From positions 62,001 through 126,000 of the forward strand of contig CASEXH010000005.1 in the NCBI GenBank assembly GCA_949291945.1: a stretch of DNA of 64,000 nt, written 5' to 3'. A program made the translations under genes and the position numbers. This DNA is from an uncultured Bacillota bacterium. Lineage in GTDB: Bacteria > Bacillota > Clostridia > Lachnospirales > Lachnospiraceae. This document shows positions 57,491-64,000 of the stretch, piece by piece. The notes beneath the pieces are model-generated. The model did no database searches. It saw only the letters and a list, made by a program, of their open reading frames with translations, and was not told the origin of the DNA. Numbering within the stretch: the first letter of the stretch is position 1; each line of letters begins with the position of its first letter.

Positions 57491-59869
57491 TTACTTTTTA
57501 AATTCTACAATAGTCACTCCGGCGTCTCCTTCTCCGAATTCCGCCAGATGGAAGTTGTCTACATATTTCAGTCGTTTCAGATAATTATGAATGCCTTTTC
57601 GCAGGGCACCGGTACCTTTTCCATGAACGATCCGGACGCTGCTTAAATGAGCCAGATAGGCATCATCCAGATATTTATCCAGCTCTCCGATGGCTTCGTC
57701 TACAGTTTTCCCTAAAAGATTGATCTCTGTTCTTACAGAGGCGGATTTATTCATACGGATCTTTCCTGCCCCAGTCCGCTGAAGAGAAGGTCCGGTGATC
57801 ACCGGCTCATCTATAAGCTCCAGATCAGTTAGAGATACCTTTGAGCGAAGAATTCCCATCTGCACATAGACCATACCTTTGGAATCCGGCTTGGAGCTGA
57901 TAGTCCCCTTCACATTTAGGCTTAATACCCGGACACTGTCTCCCAGGGAAATATCCTTGGCAGTGAGGGAAGACTTCTTTTTCGCCGGAGTTTTCAATGC
58001 GATTTTCTTTCCGGCAGAGTCTGCTTTTTTCCGAAGCTTCTCTCTTTGAGCTTCCAGTTCCCTGGCACTTAATGTTTCTTTTCCGGCCTTGTTAAAGATT
58101 TTCATAGTCTGATCTGCGTATTCTTTGGCATCCCTGAGGATCCGGTAAGCCTCTTCATTGGCATTTCGCAGGATCTTTTCTTTCTGCTGATCCAGTTTAT
58201 CCTGTTTTGCCTCTAACTGAGCCTTTAATTCTTTGATCTCTTCTTTGTATTTTTCAATTTCTTCCTGTTCGGACTCAATAGTTTTCCGGCTTTCCTCCAG
58301 AGAGGAGAGAACGTCCTCGAAGGATTCCTCTTCCTGGCTGATCTGCTCTTTGGCCTTGTCGATAATGAAATCCGGCAGTCCCAGCTTGCTGGATATGGCA
58401 AAGGCATTACTTTTTCCCGGGATGCCGATAAGGAGCCGGTAGGTGGGACGAAGAGTTTCTACATCAAATTCACAGGAAGCATTTTCTACGCCTTTTGTGG
58501 AAAGGGCGTAGACCTTAAGTTCGCTGTAATGAGTGGTGGCCATAGTCCGGATACCCTGACTGTGAAGGTGGGACAGGATCGCAATGGCAAGGGCGGCTCC
58601 CTCGGTGGGATCTGTTCCGGCTCCCAGCTCGTCAAAAAGGACCAGAGAATCCCGGTCTGCCTTTTCCAAGAACCGGACAACATTGGTCATGTGGGAGGAA
58701 AAGGTACTTAAAGACTGTTCAATACTCTGCTCGTCTCCGATATCAGCATAGACTTCCCGGAAAACGTTGAGCCGGGAATTGTCGAAGGCAGGAATGTGGA
58801 GCCCTGACTGGCCCATAAGGGTAAGAAGCCCTACTGTTTTTAAGGAAACGGTTTTACCTCCCGTATTGGGACCGGTGACTACCAGAAGGTCAAAATCTTC
58901 TCCCAGACGGATATCGATAGGTACCACCTGATGTTTTTCAATCAGGGGGTGCCGGGCTTTTTTCAGATCAATGATCCCATCTGTATTAAAGCGGGGCTCT
59001 GTGGCGTTCTGAGATTTTGCCAGAAGGGCCCGGGCAAAGATAAAGTCCAGCTGAGTCAGGACCTTCTGATCATCCTGGATCAGCTCCAGGCTTTCAGCAG
59101 CAGTCTGGCTTAGGCTGGAAAGAATCTTTTCAATTTCCGCCTGCTCCTGTACTTCCATTTCCCGAAGATCGTTGTTCAGTTTTACCACAGCCATAGGTTC
59201 CACAAAAACCGTAGAACCGGTAGAAGACTGATCGTGGATCATACCGGGAACCTGGCCTCTGTACTCAGATTTTACGGGAATACAGTACCGGCCGTTCCGC
59301 ATGGTGATCACCCCGTCCTGGAGATAGGCCCTGGAGCTTCCGCTGATGTAGGAAGCCAGCTGGCTGTGGATTTTTTCGTTGATGTTCTTCATATTCCGGC
59401 GGACCTGGCGGAGTCCCGGACTGGCGTCATCTGCAATTTCCTCCGGAGACAGGATACAGCGGCGGATTTCTGTGGACAGAGGAGTGAGAGGTTCCAGGAC
59501 TTCAAACATGGGGTCCAGAGAATCTGTATTTCCCTCATCTGTATCCCTCCGGGAATAGGATTTTGCCCGTCCGGCATTTTCCAGAAGACTGGCAATATCC
59601 AGAAGTTCCCCCGTTCCCAGAGTACCTCCGATTTCCAGTCTTTTTAAAGATCCTCCGATATCCTTAACTCCCCCAAAGGAGAGGGAGCCTTTCTGATAGA
59701 CTCTTGCCAGGGCATCGGCAGTTTCCTGCTGGAGGATCTGGATCTCGCCCAGATCTTCAGAAGGGGTAAGGCGACGGCACATATCCTTTCCCATAGGGGA
59801 AGTGGCAAAGCCTTCCAGAAGTTCTGTGATCTTATAATATTCTAAAGTCTTTAAAGCTTTTTCGTTCAT
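57491..59869 (-). CDS. mutS2: MutS2 endonuclease/ATPase
   Basis: A 792-residue MutS2. It starts MNEKALKTLEYYKITELLEG, has the ATPase core VTGPNTGGKTVSLKT (Walker A) and LFDELGAGTDPTEGAAL (Walker B), a long coiled coil (about residues 500-620), and a C-terminal Smr domain (VRIVHGKGTGALRKGI). It acts on recombination intermediates and, in some Firmicutes, on collided ribosomes. The ATG at 59869 with AAGGTGAAGAAG upstream gives the usual N-terminus; an in-frame ATG at 59905 is 12 codons further upstream. Confidence 0.95.
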   Translation of the reverse strand: MNEKALKTLEYYKITELLEGFATSPMGKDMCRRLTPSEDLGEIQILQQETADALARVYQKGSLSFGGVKDIGGSLKRLEIGGTLGTGELLDIASLLENAGRAKSYSRRDTDEGNTDSLDPMFEVLEPLTPLSTEIRRCILSPEEIADDASPGLRQVRRNMKNINEKIHSQLASYISGSSRAYLQDGVITMRNGRYCIPVKSEYRGQVPGMIHDQSSTGSTVFVEPMAVVKLNNDLREMEVQEQAEIEKILSSLSQTAAESLELIQDDQKVLTQLDFIFARALLAKSQNATEPRFNTDGIIDLKKARHPLIEKHQVVPIDIRLGEDFDLLVVTGPNTGGKTVSLKTVGLLTLMGQSGLHIPAFDNSRLNVFREVYADIGDEQSIEQSLSTFSSHMTNVVRFLEKADRDSLVLFDELGAGTDPTEGAALAIAILSHLHSQGIRTMATTHYSELKVYALSTKGVENASCEFDVETLRPTYRLLIGIPGKSNAFAISSKLGLPDFIIDKAKEQISQEEESFEDVLSSLEESRKTIESEQEEIEKYKEEIKELKAQLEAKQDKLDQQKEKILRNANEEAYRILRDAKEYADQTMKIFNKAGKETLSARELEAQREKLRKKADSAGKKIALKTPAKKKSSLTAKDISLGDSVRVLSLNVKGTISSKPDSKGMVYVQMGILRSKVSLTDLELIDEPVITGPSLQRTGAGKIRMNKSASVRTEINLLGKTVDEAIGELDKYLDDAYLAHLSSVRIVHGKGTGALRKGIHNYLKRLKYVDNFHLAEFGEGDAGVTIVEFKK

Positions 59870-59986
59870 CTTCTTCACCTTGTTAAAATCAAATTTTATG
59901 TCCATTCTATTCTACATGAAATACCCGGGAATGAAAAGCTTTTGGAGCCCTTTTTTTCCGGGGCAGAGAGGAATATTTGTATATTC

Positions 59987-60018
59987 TTCATAAAAAGTTC
60001 ATAAATTTTCAGTATAAT
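59987..60018 (+). promoter_or_regulatory. Promoter with tandem 11-bp direct repeats (possible response-regulator box)
   Basis: TTCATA at 59987-59992 and again at 59998-60003 are spaced by 5 bases, giving an 11-bp repeat. A TATAAT -10 lies at 60013-60018 and no -35 consensus is present. The layout resembles PhoP/PhoB-type sites overlapping a weak -35 region. Confidence 0.5.
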
Positions 60019-60073
60019 AGACAAAAATATGCCAGAGAGCATTCTGAAATCTGACACATGGAGAACAAGTAAT

Positions 60074-61495
60074 ATGGGCGAAGATAGAAAAGAAGAGTTT
60101 GACCGGGATGAAAAACTGCAGGAGACAGTCAAAGAAGAGACAGCAGGGGAAAAGGAAGGACAGGAAAAAGAAGCGGTTCGGGAAAGTCAGGATACCCGGG
60201 AAGAGGCAGCTGGAACAGAGAACGCAGAACCGGAGGAATCCGGGGATTCTTATGAATTTATGAAAGAAACCATAAAGGCCAAGCCATTAGATAAAAAGAA
60301 ACTGGCAAGGCAGATAGGAAAGCTGGCAGGATCCGGAGCGGTTTTCGGCCTGGCTGCGGCCCTGGTTTTCGGCGCCCTGGCGCCGGGTCTGCTTCAGAGG
60401 GCCGAAGAGCGGCAAAGCGACCGGGAAGTACAGTTCCAGAACGGCACACAAGAGACAGAAGAAGAGCAGGAAGAAGTCCAGGAGGACCAGGAAGATACAC
60501 AAACGGAGCAGACGACCATTATTCAGGAAATGACTCCGGAAGACTATCAGACATTGTATTCCGATATTTTTGCCACTGCCCAGGAGGCGGAAAAAGCAAT
60601 CGTAACTGTCAATAGCCGGCAAAATGACCAGGATTGGTTCCAGACACCCTATGAAAGTCAGATCTCCGGACTTCTGGTAGCGGAAAGCGGACAGGAATAC
60701 TATATACTCACGGAGTACAGAATTGTGGAAAATGTAGATCGAATTGAAGTGACTTTCTGTGATGGAACTATAAATGAAGCCAGGTTCCAGAAAGCAGACA
60801 GCAACACAGGCGTTGCCATTTTAAAAGTTGCAAAATCTGAGGTGCCTGCAGAGACCCAGCAGGCCATAGCCATAGCTCCGCTGGGCGAGTCCTATAATGT
60901 AAAGCAGGGAGAACCAGTACTTGCAATTGGCAGTCCTATGGGGTATAGTGATTCTGTCGGTTACGGAATCGTAACCTCCACATCCAATACTGTGTCCAGA
61001 GTAGACGCCCAATACGGTCTGATCACTACGGACATTGCCGGAAGCAGTCAGGGCAGCGGTGTGATCGTAAATCTGGATGGAGAGATCATCGGTATTATTG
61101 CCCAGTCTTTTGCCAGTGAGGATACCCAGAATCTGATCACGGGCCTGTCTGTCTCAGACAGCAGGGAACTGATTCAAACACTGTCGGATAATCAGGACAT
61201 GATCTACATGGGAGTGACCGGTACCAATATTACTTCAGAAATTTCTGAAAAGAAGGGAATTCCCAAAGGCGTTTTCGTGGAAGAGGTAGAAGTGGACTCC
61301 CCGGCTATGCAGGTAGGGATCCAGAACGGTGATGTGATCACTGAGATTAACGGAGAGACTGTGGAAACGGTAAAGGGATATCAACAGCAACTGAAAGCCT
61401 GCAAAGCAGGAGAGACCATTGATGTGAAAGCTATGCGCCAGGGGACAGAAGGGTATGTGGAGGTATCTTTTGAAGTAACATTAAAGGCAAAATAG
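60074..61495 (+). CDS. HtrA/DegP-like membrane protein with degenerate catalytic triad
   Basis: A 473-residue protein. It has a highly charged cytoplasmic N-terminus (about 1-85), one membrane helix (about 88-106), an acidic Glu/Gln linker, a trypsin-like domain (about 165-365) and a PDZ domain (about 378-470). The fold landmarks are present but the triad is not: the usual TNNHVV is TEYRIV (His replaced by Arg216), TDLAVLK is TGVAILK (Asp replaced by Gly246), and GNSGGP is QGSGVI, with Ser328 perhaps retained. It is therefore probably a non-proteolytic HtrA relative, acting as scaffold or sensor. The ATG at 60074 follows GGAGA; an in-frame ATG at 60029 is an alternative. Confidence 0.85.
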   Translation: MGEDRKEEFDRDEKLQETVKEETAGEKEGQEKEAVRESQDTREEAAGTENAEPEESGDSYEFMKETIKAKPLDKKKLARQIGKLAGSGAVFGLAAALVFGALAPGLLQRAEERQSDREVQFQNGTQETEEEQEEVQEDQEDTQTEQTTIIQEMTPEDYQTLYSDIFATAQEAEKAIVTVNSRQNDQDWFQTPYESQISGLLVAESGQEYYILTEYRIVENVDRIEVTFCDGTINEARFQKADSNTGVAILKVAKSEVPAETQQAIAIAPLGESYNVKQGEPVLAIGSPMGYSDSVGYGIVTSTSNTVSRVDAQYGLITTDIAGSSQGSGVIVNLDGEIIGIIAQSFASEDTQNLITGLSVSDSRELIQTLSDNQDMIYMGVTGTNITSEISEKKGIPKGVFVEEVEVDSPAMQVGIQNGDVITEINGETVETVKGYQQQLKACKAGETIDVKAMRQGTEGYVEVSFEVTLKAK

Positions 61496-61510
61496 AAAGG
61501 GCATAAAACC

Positions 61511-62455
61511 ATGAAATTTATCAGCGAACTCCGTGAAGGAGAAAAAATATCAGGAATCTATTTATGCAAGCATAAACAGGCGGCGGTGACCAAAAACGGA
61601 AAGCCTTATGAAAACGTGATCCTTCAGGACAAAACCGGAACCATAGACGGAAAGATCTGGGAGCCAAACTCTCTGGGAATTGATGAATTTGATCCTTTGG
61701 ATTACATAGACGTAGTGGGAGATGTGACCAGCTTTCAGGGAAGTCTGCAGGTAAGCATCAAACGGGCCAGAAAAGCCGGGGAGGGAGAGTATGACCCGGG
61801 AAATTACCTTCCGGTAAGCGATAAGAACGTAGATACCATGTACCAGGAACTTTTAGGCTGTGCAGCACAGGTGAAAAATCCCTATCTCCACCGGCTTCTG
61901 ATGAGCTTTTTTGAGGAAGACGAAGAGTTTATCCGGGCCTTTAAAGGAAATTCCGCTGCCAAGACCGTTCACCACGGTTTTATCGGCGGCCTGCTGGAGC
62001 ATACTTTAAGTGTGACCAGGCTTTGCCAGTACTACTGTAAAACTTATCCTGTACTGAATCAGGATCTGCTGCTTACTGCCGCTATGCTCCACGATATCGG
62101 AAAAACCAGAGAATTGAGTCCTTTTCCGAAAAACGACTATACGGATGACGGCCAGCTTCTGGGTCATATTATGATCGGCGCAGAGATGGTCCATGACAAG
62201 GCCAGGGAGATCCCCGGATTTCCGGAGAAGCTGGAAAGTGAAGTGAAGCACTGTATTCTTGCCCACCACGGGGAGCTGGAGTATGGTTCTCCAAAGAAAC
62301 CGGCTCTGGCAGAGGCGGTCGCCTTAAATCTGGCGGACAATACCGACGCCAAGATGGAAACTCTTACGGAAATCTTTAACGGAGCAGGAGAACAGAAAGA
62401 CTGGCTGGGATACAACCGTCTCTTTGAATCAAATCTGCGGAAAAGCAGTCTGTAA
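61511..62455 (+). CDS. yhaM: 3'-5' exoribonuclease YhaM-like
   Basis: A 314-residue protein with an N-terminal OB fold (about 10-95) and an HD domain with HHGFIGGLLEHTLSV, AAMLHDIGKTREL and CILAHHGELEYGSP, the metal-binding histidines and Asp. This is the YhaM/CBF1 layout: an Mn2+-dependent 3'-5' exonuclease acting on RNA. It starts 15 bases after the HtrA-like gene, so the two may be cotranscribed. Confidence 0.92.
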   Translation: MKFISELREGEKISGIYLCKHKQAAVTKNGKPYENVILQDKTGTIDGKIWEPNSLGIDEFDPLDYIDVVGDVTSFQGSLQVSIKRARKAGEGEYDPGNYLPVSDKNVDTMYQELLGCAAQVKNPYLHRLLMSFFEEDEEFIRAFKGNSAAKTVHHGFIGGLLEHTLSVTRLCQYYCKTYPVLNQDLLLTAAMLHDIGKTRELSPFPKNDYTDDGQLLGHIMIGAEMVHDKAREIPGFPEKLESEVKHCILAHHGELEYGSPKKPALAEAVALNLADNTDAKMETLTEIFNGAGEQKDWLGYNRLFESNLRKSSL

Positions 62456-62528
62456 AATGTAGATTGGCGGGCAGAGATGATCAGCCTGTGCCGTTAGGCG
62501 GTTAACGGCTGTGTCACTACTAGTACAG

Positions 62529-62580
62529 AAAAGCAGAAGCTGTCCGGACAAAGCAAAAGTCCGGCTGTTTTTGCTTTTTT
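62529..62580 (+). terminator. Terminator before the RlmD gene
   Basis: An imperfect stem formed by AAAAGCAGAAGCTGTCCGGA (62529-62548) and TCCGGCTGTTTTTGCTTTTT ends in a T-run. The region 62456-62528 before it holds nothing else recognisable. Confidence 0.7.
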
Positions 62581-62598
62581 CATGTAAAAGGAGAGTCT

Positions 62599-64000
62599 AT
62601 GGAATTTAAGAAAAACGACATTTTGACAATTGATATAGAGGATATGGGACATGACGGAGAGGGGATCGGAAAGGCAGATGGCTATACTCTGTTTGTAAAG
62701 GATACGGTCATCGGTGACCGGGCAGAGGTAAAGATCATGAAGGCCAAGAAAAATTACGGCTATGCCCGGCTGCTGAAGGTACTCAGACCTTCCCCGGACA
62801 GGACAGAACCCAGATGCCCCATTGCCAGAGCCTGCGGAGGCTGCCAGCTCCAGTTCCTTTCATACGAAAAGCAGCTGGAATTTAAGAAAAAGAAAGTCTT
62901 GGGAAATCTCCAGCGTATCGGGGGATTTGCTGATATACAGGCAGAAAGAGTCCTGGGAATGGAAGATCCCTGGCGCTATCGGAATAAAGCCCAGTTCCCT
63001 GTAGGGAGAAACAAAGAAGGCGAAATCGTCACCGGATTCTACGCAGGAAGGACTCACAGCATTGTGCCAAACAGGGACTGCCTTTTAGGGGTAAAGGTAA
63101 ATGAAGAGATCCTTAACCGGATCCTGGCTTATATGGAAACCTGCCATGCAGAACCTTATGATGAGAAGACAGGAATAGGATTGGTCCGCCATATCCTTCT
63201 CAGATACGGATTTAAGACCGGAGAGATCATGGTCTGTCTCATCATTAACGGAACCAGGATACCGGCTCAGGACAGCCTTGTGGAGGCTTTAAAGGATATC
63301 CCCGGAATGACCAGCATTTCTCTTAATGTAAATACCAAAAGAAATAATGTGATCCTGGGAGAAAAGGTGATTCCTCTCTGGGGAAAAGAATATATCACAG
63401 ATTATATCGGATCGATCCAGTATCAGATCTCTCCTCTGTCCTTCTATCAGGTAAATCCGGTACAGACGGAGAAACTTTACGGAACCGCTCTGGAATATGC
63501 GGGACTTACAGGGAAAGAGACAGTCTGGGATCTCTACTGCGGGATCGGCACCATTTCCCTGTTCCTGGCCCAGAAGGCAAAACAGGTCTATGGGGTGGAA
63601 ATCGTTCCTCCGGCCATAGAAGACGCCAGGAGAAACGCCAAACTGAACGGTATCACAAATGCGGAATTTTTCGTAGGAAAAGCAGAAGAGGTCCTGCCGG
63701 AAAAATACGAAAAAGAAGGCATATACGCAGACGTAATCGTAGTAGATCCTCCAAGAAAGGGCTGCGATGAAGCCGTCCTGGATACCATGCTGAAAATGAA
63801 GCCGGAGAAAATTGTATATGTAAGCTGCGACTCTGCCACACTGGCAAGGGATCTGAAAGTGCTGTGCCAGGAGGAGTATAGGCTGGAAAAAGTGGCGGTG
63901 TGCGATATGTTTCCGCAGGGGGTGCATGTGGAGACTGTGTGCCTCTTGAGCAACCGAAAATCAAAGCCTGACACTCATGTGGATCTGACCCTGGATATGG
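62599..64000 (+). CDS. 23S rRNA (uracil-C5)-methyltransferase RlmD-type, 3' truncated
   Basis: At least 467 residues; the frame runs off the right edge of the window. It has an N-terminal TRAM/OB domain (DIEDMGHDGEGIGKADGYTL), an Fe-S cluster region with CPIARACGGCQLQ, a SAM-binding DLYCGIGTISLFLAQ, DPPRKGCDEAV and the nucleophile Cys in VYVSCDSATLARDL. Such enzymes make m5U in 23S rRNA (RlmD/RlmCD) or, for some relatives, in tRNA. AAAGGAGAG precedes the ATG. A terminator isolates it from yhaM. Confidence 0.93.
   Translation, partial: MEFKKNDILTIDIEDMGHDGEGIGKADGYTLFVKDTVIGDRAEVKIMKAKKNYGYARLLKVLRPSPDRTEPRCPIARACGGCQLQFLSYEKQLEFKKKKVLGNLQRIGGFADIQAERVLGMEDPWRYRNKAQFPVGRNKEGEIVTGFYAGRTHSIVPNRDCLLGVKVNEEILNRILAYMETCHAEPYDEKTGIGLVRHILLRYGFKTGEIMVCLIINGTRIPAQDSLVEALKDIPGMTSISLNVNTKRNNVILGEKVIPLWGKEYITDYIGSIQYQISPLSFYQVNPVQTEKLYGTALEYAGLTGKETVWDLYCGIGTISLFLAQKAKQVYGVEIVPPAIEDARRNAKLNGITNAEFFVGKAEEVLPEKYEKEGIYADVIVVDPPRKGCDEAVLDTMLKMKPEKIVYVSCDSATLARDLKVLCQEEYRLEKVAVCDMFPQGVHVETVCLLSNRKSKPDTHVDLTLDM

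Noticed and set aside
55354..57584. Long plus-strand open frames of 142-295 codons
   Set aside because: They are antisense to the histidine kinase and response regulator genes, which have complete motifs.

Overview
This 64 kb window looks like a chromosomal segment of an anaerobic Firmicute of the Lachnospiraceae type. The grounds are AGGAGG-type ribosome sites, some TTG and GTG starts, an ftsE-ftsX-ctp cluster, a PdaB-type sporulation deacetylase, rubredoxin, ferredoxin-rich enzymes, an AsrC-like sulfite reductase and a DUF3783 protein. Genus is not decidable from the sequence alone. There is no rRNA, no complete insertion sequence and no prophage.

Layout. 1-3489: end of a PucR/CdaR-type regulator, ftsE, ftsX and a carboxy-terminal processing protease. 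3632-13023: a catabolic cluster of nine genes (Na+ symporter, small membrane protein, unknown protein, Fe-S protein, two MttB-superfamily methyltransferases, a HAL-fold lyase lacking the MIO triad, and both subunits of aconitase X). 13122-16747: a membrane-lipid cassette and an aminotransferase. 17123-20619: a small Asn/Ser-rich protein, a rhodanese, two YfcE-type phosphodiesterases, an RlmL-type methyltransferase and RdgB. 20710-21490: seven tRNA genes (Pro, Gly, Arg, His, Gln, Lys, Leu). 21542-29961: deacetylase, DUF3783, a SARP/AfsR-like ATPase regulator, a canonical histidine ammonia-lyase with an NhaC transporter, a membrane protein and rubredoxin. 30161-41940: a complete type III-A CRISPR-Cas locus (cas6, cas10, csm2-5, leader, 39 repeats with 38 spacers, cas1, cas2, csm6), visibly AT-richer than its surroundings. 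42060-45782: LysR regulator divergent from a CoA-disulfide reductase/rhodanese fusion and a sulfite reductase-like protein. 45946-55189: dapF, MATE pump, feoAB, B12-radical SAM protein, nth, DnaQ-like exonuclease, AIR-synthase-like protein, trmL. 55357-64000: a mutS2-response regulator-histidine kinase operon on the minus strand, then an HtrA-like protein with a broken triad, YhaM, and a truncated RlmD.

The most unusual content is the 3632-13023 cluster. It has a HAL homologue in which the cofactor-forming Ala-Ser-Gly is replaced by Tyr-Leu-Cys, set between two non-pyrrolysine MttB homologues with no corrinoid protein nearby. This suggests an uncharacterised route for degrading an imported quaternary-ammonium compound, for example by trimethylamine elimination as described for ergothionase. 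The substrate is not known. A second HAL (26082-27617) keeps the intact triad, so the window contains its own internal control.

Other points worth checking are a SARP-type 11-bp direct repeat before hutH, a textbook LysR box at the sulfur locus, a 149-bp MITE-like inverted repeat at 55196-55344, a 77-bp-spaced direct repeat in the CRISPR leader, and the HtrA-like pseudoprotease with possible response-regulator boxes in its promoter.
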